This document shows, one piece after another, positions 25,275 to 34,397 of a stretch of DNA of 64,000 bases (positions are counted from its first letter, which is position 1; each line of letters begins with the position of its first letter). Location of the stretch: the NCBI RefSeq assembly GCF_000017245.1, contig NC_009655.1, positions 1,984,001 to 2,048,000 on the forward strand. The letters run 5' to 3'. Origin of the DNA: Actinobacillus succinogenes 130Z. Its GTDB lineage: Bacteria; Pseudomonadota; Gammaproteobacteria; Enterobacterales; Pasteurellaceae. The position numbers and the translations under genes are program-made. The notes beneath the pieces are model-generated. The model saw only the letters and a list, made by a program, of their open reading frames with translations. It searched no databases and was not told the DNA's origin.

Positions 25275-27332
25275 TTATTTTACCCGGCTGCCCGCTTTGA
25301 CGCCAGCGTCTACATCCAACAGGAATAAATCCTCGCCGCCGCTGCCGGCAGACAAAATCATGCCTTCCGACATACCGAATTTCATTTTACGGGGTGCAAG
25401 ATTTGCCACCATGATTACAAAACGTCCCATCAACTCTTCAGGGTTTCCGTAAGCGGCTTTAATGCCTGATAAAACCTGGCGGGTTTCAAAACCGAGATCC
25501 AACTGGAATTTCAGCAATTTTTTACTTTCCGGCACCGCTTCGCAACTGATCACTTTTGCCACCCGTAAATCCATTTTGGCAAAATCGTCAATGCTGATTT
25601 CCGCTTCCAGCGGTTCGAATTCACTTTCAAGTGCGGTCGTTTTTTTCGCTGTTTTTTCAGCCTTCGGAGATGAATTCACCGCTGCGTTTTCCGCTTTAGA
25701 CGCTTCAATCATCGCTTCGATTTGTTTACTATCGACCCGGCTGAACAATGCTTTAAACGGCGCAATTTCGTGATCTAATAACGGTTGCGTTAAATTATCC
25801 CAAGTTAATTCCGCCTGTAAGAAGGCTTCCGAACGTTCCGCCAATTTAGGCAAGACCGGTTTCAAATAGCCCATTAATACGCGGAACAGTTGAATGCCCA
25901 TGGAACAAACCCGCTGCAATTCGGTCTCGCGACCTTGTTCTTTGGCTATCACCCAAGGTGCTTTTTCGTCTACATATTTGTTGGCTTTATCGGTTAATGC
26001 CATAATTTCCCGCACAGCTTTGCCGAACTCTCGATTTTCATAATATGCGGCGATTTGTGCCGATTGTGCGATAAATTCGTTGAATAAGGCTTCATCATCC
26101 AATTTATCCGCTAATTTACCGGCAAAGCGCTTTTGAATAAACCCGGCGTTACGCGACGCTAAATTCACCAGTTTATTGACTAAATCGGTATTAACCCGTT
26201 GTACGAAATCTTCCAGATTCAAATCCAAATCATCAATACGGTTGCTGAGTTTTGCCGCATAATAGTAACGCAGGCACTCCGGATCCAAATGTTTCAGATA
26301 GGTTGCCGCCTGAATAAAGGTACCGCGGGATTTGGACATTTTTTCACCGTTTACCGTCACATAACCGTGTACGAAAATATTGCTCGGCTTGCGTAAATCC
26401 GCCCCTTCCAACATTGCCGGCCAAAACAGACTGTGGAAATACATGATATCTTTGCCGATGAAGTGATAAAGTTCCGCCTGACTGTCTTTGTTCCAGAATC
26501 GATCAAAGTCGATATTTTGGCGGTTACATAAGTTTTTGAAGGACGCCATATAACCGATCGGCGCGTCCAACCAGACGTAGAAATATTTGTTTTCCGTACC
26601 CGGAATTTTAAAACCGAAATACGGTGCGTCGCGGGAAATATCCCATTGTTGCAAGCCGGCATCAAACCACTCTTGCATTTTGTTCGCCACTTCCGATTGC
26701 AATGCGCCGGAACGATTCCATTGTTTTAGCATCGCCTCAAAACTCGGTAAATCAAAGAAAAAATGTTCGCTTTCTTTGATAATCGGCGTCGCCCCGGATA
26801 CCACGGAACGAGGGGCAATCAATTCCGTCGGGCTGTATGTTGCGGAACAGACTTCGCAATTATCGCCGTACTGATCTTCCGCTTTACATTTCGGACAAGT
26901 ACCTTTCACGAAACGATCAGGCAGAAACATGGATTTTTCCGGGTCAAACAGCTGGGAGATGGCACGGGTTTTAATAAAACCGTTTTCTTTCAATCGATTA
27001 TAAATCATTTCGGAAAATTCACGGTTTTCTTCGCTGTGCGTGGAATGGTAGTTATCGAAACTGATGTTAAAGCCGCAAAAATCCGCATAATGGCTTTTTT
27101 GGACGTCGGCAATCAATTGTTCCGGCGCAATGCCCATTTGATCGGCTTTCAGCATAATCGGCGTGCCGTGTGCATCATCGGCACACACAAAATAGATTTC
27201 ATGACCGCGCATACGTTGAAAGCGTACCCAAATATCCGCCTGAATATGTTCAAGCATATGACCTAAATGAATCGGACCGTTTGCATACGGCAACGCACAC
27301 GTAACAAGAATTTGACGGTTTGCTTTTGACAT
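25275..27332 (-). CDS. metG: Methionine--tRNA ligase
   Basis: 685 residues from the ATG at 27332, which has an AAGGTG ribosome site; a GTG four codons upstream is less likely. HLGH is near residue 20 (YANGPIHLGHMLEH), the zinc knuckle is GTCPKCK...NCEVC (four cysteines), and KMSKSRGTF is the second class I motif. The last ~110 residues are a tRNA-binding EMAP-II-like domain (FAKMDLRVAKVISCE) that dimerises the enzyme. It charges elongator and initiator tRNA-Met. Divergent from apbC, as in E. coli. An uptake sequence lies in the Ala/Lys-rich linker before the C-terminal domain. Confidence 0.97.
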   Translation of the reverse strand: MSKANRQILVTCALPYANGPIHLGHMLEHIQADIWVRFQRMRGHEIYFVCADDAHGTPIMLKADQMGIAPEQLIADVQKSHYADFCGFNISFDNYHSTHSEENREFSEMIYNRLKENGFIKTRAISQLFDPEKSMFLPDRFVKGTCPKCKAEDQYGDNCEVCSATYSPTELIAPRSVVSGATPIIKESEHFFFDLPSFEAMLKQWNRSGALQSEVANKMQEWFDAGLQQWDISRDAPYFGFKIPGTENKYFYVWLDAPIGYMASFKNLCNRQNIDFDRFWNKDSQAELYHFIGKDIMYFHSLFWPAMLEGADLRKPSNIFVHGYVTVNGEKMSKSRGTFIQAATYLKHLDPECLRYYYAAKLSNRIDDLDLNLEDFVQRVNTDLVNKLVNLASRNAGFIQKRFAGKLADKLDDEALFNEFIAQSAQIAAYYENREFGKAVREIMALTDKANKYVDEKAPWVIAKEQGRETELQRVCSMGIQLFRVLMGYLKPVLPKLAERSEAFLQAELTWDNLTQPLLDHEIAPFKALFSRVDSKQIEAMIEASKAENAAVNSSPKAEKTAKKTTALESEFEPLEAEISIDDFAKMDLRVAKVISCEAVPESKKLLKFQLDLGFETRQVLSGIKAAYGNPEELMGRFVIMVANLAPRKMKFGMSEGMILSAGSGGEDLFLLDVDAGVKAGSRVK

Positions 27333-27482
27333 TCTTTTTATCACCTTAAATCTGCTGTGAAAATTGTGGTGATTTTACCTTAAGCACGGTATTTTTTCTA
27401 CTTGAACCGTATTTTCACTTAACAGAATCGGCCTGTCGTGGTTAAATAGTCGGGAAATCTACTCTGACTTTTAGGAAATATT

Positions 27483-28595
27483 ATGACCATTCAATTTTCG
27501 CCGACTTTTTCGGCTGAACAACAAACAAAACTTGTCGAGATCATTAAAAATTTCAAACATCCCAGTTTACAGCAGGATTTAATCGTACTAAGTGCGGTCA
27601 AAAAAATCGAAAAAGGCGGCGATACGCTGCGTATCGAATTACAGATGCCTTTCGCCTGGAATTCCGCTTTCGAACAATGTAAAACCGAATTATCGGACGC
27701 GTTACTCGCCGTCGCTGGCGCAAAAGAAATCAAATGGCTGCTAACTTATCAAATCGCGACCCTGAAACGTGCCAATAATCACCCTGCGGTGAAAGGCGTT
27801 AAAAATATTATTGCCGTCACCTCCGGCAAAGGCGGCGTAGGGAAATCCACTACCACAGTAAATCTGGCATTGGCTTTACAGGCGCAAGGTGCAAAAGTAG
27901 GCATTTTAGATGCGGATATTTACGGACCTTCTATTCCGCACATGCTGGGTGCGACGGATCAACGTCCGACTTCACCGGATAATCAGCATATCAATCCAAT
28001 CGTCGTACAGGGATTACAAACCAATTCTATCGGCTATTTAATGGAAGCGGATAACGCGACCATTTGGCGCGGACCGATGGCAAGCAGTGCACTCAGCCAG
28101 TTATTAAACGAAACCTTATGGAGCGAACTGGATTATTTGGTTATCGATATGCCGCCGGGCACGGGCGATATTCAGTTAACGCTTTCCCAACAAATTCCGG
28201 TGACCGGCGCCGTGGTAGTCACTACGCCGCAGGACATCGCCTTGCTGGATGCGGTAAAAGGCATCGCTATGTTCCAAAAAGTATCCGTGCCGGTTTTAGG
28301 TATTGTGGAAAACATGTCGATACACATTTGTTCTAACTGCGGACATCATGAACCGATTTTCGGAACCGGCGGCGCAGAAAAAATTGCACAAAAATACGGT
28401 TCGAAAGTATTGGGACAATTACCGTTGCATATTTGTCTGCGTGAAGATTTGGACAAAGGCGTCCCAACCGTAGTTTCCGGTTCCAATGAAGAAATCCGTC
28501 AGGCTTATTTGCAGTTAGCACAAAAAGTGGCAAGCGAGCTTTACTGGCAGGGTTCTGTCATTCCGGATGAAATTATGTTTAAAGAAGTGAAATAA
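27483..28595 (+). CDS. apbC: Iron-sulfur cluster carrier protein (Mrp/ApbC ATPase)
   Basis: 370 residues. N-terminal MIP18-like domain (about 1-95), then a ParA/MinD-type P-loop NTPase with the deviant Walker A TSGKGGVGKST at about 113-123, DADIYGPSIPHMLG and DMPPGTGD. The paired cysteines of the CxxC cluster-binding motif are in HICSNCGHH. The protein carries and transfers Fe-S clusters to apoproteins in the cytoplasm. It is divergent from metG, a conserved gammaproteobacterial pair. An uptake sequence is in frame near residue 40. Confidence 0.94.
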   Translation: MTIQFSPTFSAEQQTKLVEIIKNFKHPSLQQDLIVLSAVKKIEKGGDTLRIELQMPFAWNSAFEQCKTELSDALLAVAGAKEIKWLLTYQIATLKRANNHPAVKGVKNIIAVTSGKGGVGKSTTTVNLALALQAQGAKVGILDADIYGPSIPHMLGATDQRPTSPDNQHINPIVVQGLQTNSIGYLMEADNATIWRGPMASSALSQLLNETLWSELDYLVIDMPPGTGDIQLTLSQQIPVTGAVVVTTPQDIALLDAVKGIAMFQKVSVPVLGIVENMSIHICSNCGHHEPIFGTGGAEKIAQKYGSKVLGQLPLHICLREDLDKGVPTVVSGSNEEIRQAYLQLAQKVASELYWQGSVIPDEIMFKEVK

Positions 28596-28613
28596 TTTCG
28601 CTTAAAAACATTA

Positions 28614-28640
28614 AAGCCCGTGGCAAATCACGGGCTTTTC
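28614..28640 (+). terminator. Rho-independent terminator of apbC
   Basis: AAGCCCGTG (28614-28622) pairs with CACGGGCTT (28629-28637) around six bases, followed by TTT. Confidence 0.85.
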
Positions 28641-28665
28641 GCATCGATTCCCGCAAAAGTGCGGT

Positions 28666-28863
28666 CTATTTTTCACTCGTTTTTTCCATTGTCTTAAATG
28701 TCCGCATCAAACGGCTCATATTTTCACATTGCATTTTAAATGTCCGACAATACGGACAATAAAGCAAATGCGCAAGCATTCCCGCCCTTTCCGGCAAGCT
28801 CAGTTTACGCTCTCTGGCATCGGAAATGGCTTTAGTGGTGGATAAACAATTTAACTTCATCAT
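28666..28863 (-). CDS. Small zinc-binding anti-sigma factor (ZAS type)
   Basis: 65 residues, soluble, no membrane segment. The central HLLYCPYC matches the HxxxCxxC zinc motif of ZAS/zf-HC2 anti-sigma factors, and an earlier Cys at position 6 could be the fourth ligand. It begins 12 bases after the sigma gene with an AAGGA ribosome site. It should hold the sigma factor inactive and release it when the zinc thiols are oxidised, as for RsrA/ChrR-type factors; that mechanism is inferred. An uptake sequence follows the stop. Very small for the family, so only the zinc-finger core is left. Confidence 0.75.
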   Translation of the reverse strand: MMKLNCLSTTKAISDARERKLSLPERAGMLAHLLYCPYCRTFKMQCENMSRLMRTFKTMEKTSEK

Positions 28864-28875
28864 TCTGTCATCCTT

Positions 28876-29463
28876 TCAGTCATCATGCAGTTTTACCGAT
28901 AGGCAACGCTGCAACTGCAAACGTGCCCGATACATCAATACATGGAAATGTTCCGCCGTAATCCGTACTTTATTACAAATTTCCTGCGTACTGAGTTCGA
29001 GAAATTCCCGCATCATAAACACCCTCGCCTGTTTTGCCGGTAAATGAACCAAACAAACTTCCAAAATCAGCCAAAATTCCTCGGAATATACGGCATTTTC
29101 CGTTTCCTCCAATACTTCGGGTATATTCGGATAATATTCCGCCTTCCAATGCCCTTTTTCGTCAAAAAAAGTATTCGGCGAATTATCATCATCAAATGCA
29201 AGATCACCGGCTAAAACAAATCTTTCCTTATAACGAAAATAATCCAGAATTTTGTTTTTTAAGATCGCAAAAATCCAGGTTTTTAACGCCGACTTTCGTT
29301 GAAAACTATCGATATTTTTTAATGCGTCGGTAAAGGCTTCCTGTACTAAATCTTCCGCTACCGCCGAATTTTGCAGCTGTAACCGAGCGAATTTCATCAT
29401 TTGCCGGCGGATTTCTTCAATCTGTTCGCTATAAATACGCTGATTTTTCATGTTTTTGCTCAT
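28876..29463 (-). CDS. ECF RNA polymerase sigma factor (HI1459/RpoE2-like)
   Basis: 195 residues. Region 2 includes DLVQEAFTDALKNID and the core -10 contact stretch SALKTWIFAILKNKILDYFR; region 4 carries LPAKQARVFMMREFLELSTQEI with a helix-turn-helix and the YRARLQLQRCL end. The insert between the two regions (about 85-125) is acidic. Ribosome site AGGGA before the ATG at 29463. It closely resembles the second ECF sigma factor of Haemophilus, which has been linked to the hypochlorite response. Divergent from the Met-rich peptide and msrPQ, its likely targets. Confidence 0.9.
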   Translation of the reverse strand: MSKNMKNQRIYSEQIEEIRRQMMKFARLQLQNSAVAEDLVQEAFTDALKNIDSFQRKSALKTWIFAILKNKILDYFRYKERFVLAGDLAFDDDNSPNTFFDEKGHWKAEYYPNIPEVLEETENAVYSEEFWLILEVCLVHLPAKQARVFMMREFLELSTQEICNKVRITAEHFHVLMYRARLQLQRCLSVKLHDD

Positions 29464-29552
29464 TTTATTTTCCCTGAAGCAAAATTTTTTGTAATAAACG
29501 GACTTGTCATCCGACTAATAGACATGAAAATAGCTTATTTTCATATTCAAAC

Positions 29553-29580
29553 GGAACGGTTTATTCATAAACAGACTGAC
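29553..29580 (+). promoter_or_regulatory. Candidate ECF-type promoter of the Met-rich peptide gene
   Basis: GGAACGG at 29553-29559 followed after about 16 bases by CTGA resembles the GGAACTT-N16-TCTGA class of ECF promoters. On the opposite strand GGAACAG (29601-29595) points toward the sigma gene with a -10-like TCAGT in the same spot, so the two may be overlapping outward-reading promoters. Judged by eye only. Confidence 0.4.
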
Positions 29581-29636
29581 ATACATATGAACAACTGTTC
29601 CGGTTATTCCAGCAAAAACTTCAAAGGAGAAGAAAA

Positions 29637-29879
29637 ATGGTTAAACTTACCGTATTAAAAACCTTAACATTATCCACATTGGCGCTGTGTGCATTTCAGG
29701 TTCAGGCAGACAATATGGCTTCCGACTGTAAGGATAAAACGGATGCGAACTGTATGCAACAGGATAAAATGATGAAATCCGATATGAAAGCCGATATGAA
29801 GTCTGATATGAAGTCTGATATGAAAGCCGATATGAAGTCTGATATGAAATCCGATATGAAATCAGAAAACATGAAATAA
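29637..29879 (+). CDS. Methionine-rich periplasmic repeat peptide (MrpX-like)
   Basis: 80 residues: a 24-residue signal peptide (cleavage after VQA) and a mature part of about 56 residues with 12 methionines, two cysteines and otherwise mostly Lys, Asp and Ser. Residues 46-77 are eight four-residue units MK(S/A)D, the last degenerate. Ribosome site AAGGAG, 7 bases before the ATG. Followed 23 bases later by msrP. In Azospira suillum a periplasmic Met-rich peptide under ECF sigma control soaks up hypochlorite and is repaired by YedY-type reductase; the same role is inferred here from context and composition. Confidence 0.85.
   Translation: MVKLTVLKTLTLSTLALCAFQVQADNMASDCKDKTDANCMQQDKMMKSDMKADMKSDMKSDMKADMKSDMKSDMKSENMK
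29772..29867 (+). repeat. Eight 12-bp tandem repeats coding for MK(S/A)D
   Basis: Eight 12-base units run without gaps from 29772 to 29867, with synonymous and Ser/Ala variation between units. Slippage would change copy number in frame and so alter the number of methionines without breaking the gene. Confidence 0.9.
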
Positions 29880-29902
29880 ACTAAAAGCGGCAGAGGTACT
29901 AC

Positions 29903-30856
29903 ATGAACAAATTTACCAAAACGGATGTCACTCCGGAAAAACTGTTTATACAAAGACGGAAAATTATTCAGGGTATGAGCGTTCTAAGTGCCGCTGCTGC
30001 TTTTCCGAATTTGGCGGCAGCGAAAAAAACGGAAGAAAAACGCACCGCACTTTCCTTTAAAGCGGATAACAAACCGGATTTAATTCTGACACCGGAAAAC
30101 AAAGTTATCGGCTATAATAACTATTATGAATTCGGAGTGGATAAAGCATCGCCGGCAAAATTCGCTTCAACGCTGAAAACGGAACCTTGGACGATCGAAG
30201 TCAGCGGTGAAGTGGAAAATCCCATGATATTTACGCTCGCGCAATTACTCGCATTTCCTTTAGAAGAACGTATCTACCGTTTGCGCTGCGTGGAAGCCTG
30301 GTCGATGATTGTGCCGTGGATTGGCTTTGAATTAAGCCGATTATTGGAAAAAGCCAAACCGACGGGCAAAGCCAAATATGTGGCGTTCGAAACCCTGTAC
30401 GATCCTGCCAATATGCCCGGACAAAAAAACACGCTATTCGGCGGCGGTTTGGATTACCCTTATAAAGAAGGGTTGACCCTTGCCGAAGCAATGAATCCGT
30501 TAACCATTTTATCGGTAGGTTTATACGGTAAAACCTTAACACCGCAAAACGGCGCTCCGATTCGTCTTGTCGTACCGTGGAAATATGGCTTTAAAAGTAT
30601 CAAATCCATTGTCAAAATCCGCTTAACCGAACGACAACCGGTTACCACGTGGAATCAGCTTACCCCGCACGAATACGGATTCTATGCCAATGTTAACCCT
30701 GAAGTAGATCATCCTCGTTGGTCGCAAGCAAGTGAGCGGATTATCGGTTCCGGCGGTTTATTTACCGTTAAGCGTCAGCCGACATTACCTTTTAACGGTT
30801 ACGAAAAGGAAGTGGCTCATTTATATAAGGGATTGGATTTAAAGGTGAATTTTTAA
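29903..30856 (+). CDS. msrP: Protein-methionine-sulfoxide reductase catalytic subunit MsrP
   Basis: 317 residues with a Tat signal: twin arginines at 18-19 (QRRKIIQG) followed by a hydrophobic stretch ending in LAAA. The molybdopterin-binding sulfite-oxidase fold carries the molybdenum-ligand Cys at residue 129 (YRLRCVEAWSM), and VPWKYGFKSIKSIVKI is typical of YedY/MsrP. It reduces methionine sulfoxide in periplasmic proteins after oxidative or hypochlorite damage, using electrons from MsrQ. It sits between the Met-rich peptide and msrQ and overlaps msrQ by one base. An uptake core is in frame near residue 47. Confidence 0.95.
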   Translation: MNKFTKTDVTPEKLFIQRRKIIQGMSVLSAAAAFPNLAAAKKTEEKRTALSFKADNKPDLILTPENKVIGYNNYYEFGVDKASPAKFASTLKTEPWTIEVSGEVENPMIFTLAQLLAFPLEERIYRLRCVEAWSMIVPWIGFELSRLLEKAKPTGKAKYVAFETLYDPANMPGQKNTLFGGGLDYPYKEGLTLAEAMNPLTILSVGLYGKTLTPQNGAPIRLVVPWKYGFKSIKSIVKIRLTERQPVTTWNQLTPHEYGFYANVNPEVDHPRWSQASERIIGSGGLFTVKRQPTLPFNGYEKEVAHLYKGLDLKVNF

Positions 30857-31434
30857 TGCTATTTTTTCTACGACCGCTTATTCATCTGCTTTGTTTATCG
30901 CCCGCCTTATGGCTAAGTTTTGTGCTATACCGAGACGACGCAAGTTTGGGCGCCGATCCTATAAAAGAAATTCAACACTTCTTGGGATTTACGGCAATCA
31001 GTATTTTACTTGCCGTTTTTTTGTTACGTAGCCTGATTATATTGTGGCAACAACCTTCATTAGCTATACTGCACCGCCCTTTGGGATCATGGGCGATATT
31101 TTATGCGCTGTTACATCTGTTATCTTATTTGCTGCTTGAACTGGGAGGCGACCTACCGCTTTTCTTTCACGAAATCAGCCGACGGACTTATTTGATTTTA
31201 GGGCTGCTCAGTTTGCTGATTTTGTGTATCGTACCGATTAGTCTTATTCCCTTCATCCACCGCATCTTGGGAAAAAACTGGCTGACAATGCATAAACTGG
31301 TCTATTTTTCATTAATTTTTGCCGTTATTCATTATTTTCTCGCGACCAAAAGTATTGAATTAATGCCGGTTGTTTATTCGATATTGACAGCGGTACTGCT
31401 TATCACCATTCTTTATCAGAAATTTCGCCGCTAA
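30856..31434 (+). CDS. msrQ: Heme-binding membrane subunit MsrQ
   Basis: 192 residues, about six membrane helices, of the YedZ/ferric-reductase-like family. Histidines expected to hold heme b are in ALLHLLSY, MHKLVYFSLIFAVIHYFL. It draws electrons from the quinone pool and gives them to MsrP. The ATG overlaps the msrP stop (TAATG), so translation is coupled. A bidirectional terminator separates it from the convergent rne gene. Confidence 0.93.
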   Translation: MLFFLRPLIHLLCLSPALWLSFVLYRDDASLGADPIKEIQHFLGFTAISILLAVFLLRSLIILWQQPSLAILHRPLGSWAIFYALLHLLSYLLLELGGDLPLFFHEISRRTYLILGLLSLLILCIVPISLIPFIHRILGKNWLTMHKLVYFSLIFAVIHYFLATKSIELMPVVYSILTAVLLITILYQKFRR

Positions 31435-31456
31435 GCCGACATTTAAAAATTCAATA

Positions 31457-31490
31457 AAAAAGATCTAACCCGAAAGTCAGATCTTTTTAT
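31457..31490. terminator. Bidirectional terminator between msrQ and rne
   Basis: AAAAAGATCT pairs with AGATCTTTTT (31479-31488) around about 12 bases; the A and T flanks let it work on both strands. Confidence 0.88.
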
Positions 31491-31508
31491 TATTACATTA
31501 GTGAAACC

Positions 31509-34397
31509 CTACTTAGCCTCAGCCTTCGTGGGTTCGCTGAACACATGGCTGATGGCACTGTGATGACCCGCCGAGCCTTTACCGTGGAAATAGTAACGGC
31601 TGTCTTTCCATTCCACAATGTCAAACGGAACATTCACTTCATTATCGGCCTTCGCCAAAGTCATATCCGCTTTGGTGTGCCGTACGGCGGAAATCGTACC
31701 TAACCGACCGTTAAAACGGTAAGTGCGGTCAAATTTCTGTCCGTTTTTCACGGAGATTTCCGGTTCATTCACCTTTTTCTCGGGAATAACGTTTTCTTTC
31801 TCTACCGCCGCTTCAGCAACGGAGGAAGCTTTCGCTTGCTGTTCGAGAACACGCTGTTCCTCATTCAAACGCTCAAGAGATTCCTGTACTTTTTTCTCCA
31901 CCGCTTCATTTGCAGGTTGGCTGACCAAGCCTAAAGGCTGCGCATTATTTTCCGCTTTTTCTACGATAGAGGAAGCCGGCGTACTGACTTCTACTTCATC
32001 ATTTTGCGTTTGTTGTTCCAACAATTCATCTACCGATAGGAAATTCGATTCTTTCGTTTTTTGCGATGTCGTATTCGAATCAATCCAGACTTTACCGCTT
32101 GCCAATTCCGGCGAAGCCACGGCGGCGAACAACGGCATGGATGAGACCTCGTTACGGCGACGACGTGAATTATTGGTACGTAAATGGCGCGGCATTCGAC
32201 GGGAATTACGTTCGCTGCGTTCACGACGCGGCGATTCTGAAGACGGCTGTTCCGTTACCGTTTCTTCCGCTACGGCAGAAACCTCTTCGACCGCCTGTTG
32301 CTCTACCGTTTCATTGCTGACACGGACTTTTTTACGCAAATCGCGACGTTCGCGGCGTTCTCTCGGTTGACGGGGCGCAGGTGATTTTTCTTCGGACGTC
32401 TCAACGGCTTCCGCTGTTCCCGCATTTGCCGACGTCTCATCCGTCAAAGCGGCACGGCGGGCGTTACGTCGATTATTACGTTCATTCGAACGCTCGTTGC
32501 GTGACGGAGTTTCCGGCTTTTCCGCTGCGGTATCGTTATTTCTCGCCGTATTACGTTCCGCTCGTGAACGACGACTATTACGGCGTTCGTTATTGCGTTC
32601 ATTATTACGTTCACGACGATTATTACGGTTATTACGGGTGACAACCGGTTGTTCTTCGACTTTTTCCGCTTCCGGCGCCGTCGTAAATAACTTCTTAATG
32701 GCCGCAACAATGCGCGCAAATAAAGACGATTCCGCTTCTTTTTTAGCTTCGATAACCGGCGCGGCTTCGGGAATAGTCATAGACAAGACCGCGCTTTCCG
32801 CCATATTTTCTGCCGTTACCGCCGCCGTTTCGATATTGCGGGAAATCAGACTTTCTTCCGCAACAAACACATCTTCTTGCACTTCATGTAATTTTGGCAG
32901 GTGATAACTTAAAACATTCGCTTCTTCGCCGTCACGTAAACGGAAAACGCTGAAATGAGGCGTTTCCATCGCTTCATTCGGCGCGACTACAATATCTACA
33001 TTATGACGTTTTTCAATGCTGCGAATAGCCTTACGTTTCTCATTCAGCAAGTAAGAAGCGATTTGAACCGGTACGATGCATTGTACCTGTTTACTGTTTT
33101 CTTTCAGCGCCTCTTCTTCAATCAAACGTAAAATAGAAAGTGATAAACTTTCGTTATCGCGTACTTTACCCGTTCCTTGGCAACGCGGACAAATATGGCT
33201 GGAAGATTCGCCTAACGACGGACTTAAACGCTGGCGTGACATTTCCAGCAAACCGAAACGGGAAATACGGCTAATCTGAATACGGGCTCTATCCTGACGA
33301 ACCGCTTCACGCATACGATTTTCCACCTCTCGTTGGTGGCGAACCGGCGTCATATCGATGAAATCAATCACCACTAAACCGCCTAAGTCGCGTAAACGTA
33401 GCTGACGGGCGATTTCATCCGCCGCTTCAAGGTTGGTATTTAATGCGGTTTCTTCAATATCGCCGCCGCGGGTTGAGCGTGCGGAATTAATATCGATGGC
33501 AATCAACGCTTCGGTGGCGTCAATTACGATAGAACCGCCGGAAGGCAAACGAACTTCCCGCTGGAACGCCGATTCAATCTGAGATTCGATTTGATAATGG
33601 CTGAATAAAGGTACTTCACCCTGATAAAGCTTAATTCGGTTAATGAAATCCGGACGCACAAGTTTGATATGTGCTTTCGCTTTTTCGTAAATTTTCGGGC
33701 TGTCCACTAAAATTTCGCCGATGTCGCGCCGCAAATAATCGCGGATAGCACGGACAATAACATCACTTTCCTGATGAATCAGGAACGGTGCCGGACGGTT
33801 TTCCGAAACCTGTTTGATGGCTTCCCAGTGATGCAGTAACACTTTCAAGTCCCACTGCAATTCTTCCGATGATTTACCCACGCCTGCCGTACGAACGATT
33901 AAACCCACGCCTTCCGGTACGTCTAACGAACTTAACGCTTCTTTTAACTCAATACGTTCGTCGCCTTCGATACGACGGGAAATCCCGCCCGCACGAGGAT
34001 TATTCGGCATAATGACCAAATAACTACCGGCCAGGGAAACAAAAGTCGTTAACGCCGCACCTTTATTGCCGCGTTCTTCTTTGTTCACCTGAACAATGAC
34101 TTCCTGCCCCTCTTTAATCACATCTTTGATGTTCGGGCGTCCGTTATAAACGTAATCAGCCGGAAAATATTCGCGGGCAATTTCTTTTAACGGCAGAAAA
34201 CCGTGACGTTCGGCGCCGTAGTCTACGAATGCAGCCTCAAGACTCGGTTCTACGCGGGTAATACGGCCTTTGTAGATATTGGCTTTTTTCTGCTCATGAC
34301 CCGGACTTTCGATATCCAAATCAAATAAATGCTGGCCGTCGACCAACGCTACACGCAACTCTTCTTTTTGAGTCGCATTAATTAACATTCTTTTCAT
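31509..34397 (-). CDS. rne: Ribonuclease E
   Basis: 962 residues, shorter than the 1061 of E. coli. N-terminal catalytic half: S1 domain (about 35-125, with ANIYKGRITRVEPSLEAAFVDYG), RNase-H-like and DNase-I-like parts with the metal-binding Asp motif (VIDATEALIAIDIN and VVIDFIDM), and the zinc link CPRCQGTG. The C-terminal half (about 530-962) is low complexity: an Arg/Asn-rich stretch with repeated ERNNERN motifs, acidic parts, then a basic/aromatic end that includes KVWIDSNT and FNGRLGTISAVRHTK. It starts mRNA decay and rRNA/tRNA processing and anchors the degradosome. An uptake sequence lies in frame close to the 3' end. Confidence 0.95.
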   Translation of the reverse strand: MKRMLINATQKEELRVALVDGQHLFDLDIESPGHEQKKANIYKGRITRVEPSLEAAFVDYGAERHGFLPLKEIAREYFPADYVYNGRPNIKDVIKEGQEVIVQVNKEERGNKGAALTTFVSLAGSYLVIMPNNPRAGGISRRIEGDERIELKEALSSLDVPEGVGLIVRTAGVGKSSEELQWDLKVLLHHWEAIKQVSENRPAPFLIHQESDVIVRAIRDYLRRDIGEILVDSPKIYEKAKAHIKLVRPDFINRIKLYQGEVPLFSHYQIESQIESAFQREVRLPSGGSIVIDATEALIAIDINSARSTRGGDIEETALNTNLEAADEIARQLRLRDLGGLVVIDFIDMTPVRHQREVENRMREAVRQDRARIQISRISRFGLLEMSRQRLSPSLGESSSHICPRCQGTGKVRDNESLSLSILRLIEEEALKENSKQVQCIVPVQIASYLLNEKRKAIRSIEKRHNVDIVVAPNEAMETPHFSVFRLRDGEEANVLSYHLPKLHEVQEDVFVAEESLISRNIETAAVTAENMAESAVLSMTIPEAAPVIEAKKEAESSLFARIVAAIKKLFTTAPEAEKVEEQPVVTRNNRNNRRERNNERNNERRNSRRSRAERNTARNNDTAAEKPETPSRNERSNERNNRRNARRAALTDETSANAGTAEAVETSEEKSPAPRQPRERRERRDLRKKVRVSNETVEQQAVEEVSAVAEETVTEQPSSESPRRERSERNSRRMPRHLRTNNSRRRRNEVSSMPLFAAVASPELASGKVWIDSNTTSQKTKESNFLSVDELLEQQTQNDEVEVSTPASSIVEKAENNAQPLGLVSQPANEAVEKKVQESLERLNEEQRVLEQQAKASSVAEAAVEKENVIPEKKVNEPEISVKNGQKFDRTYRFNGRLGTISAVRHTKADMTLAKADNEVNVPFDIVEWKDSRYYFHGKGSAGHHSAISHVFSEPTKAEAK

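Noticed and set aside
31723..32904. Several long frames opposite the rne gene
   Set aside because: They are low-complexity Ser/Arg/Tyr-rich antisense readings of the repetitive rne C-terminal part, with no ribosome sites or family resemblance.
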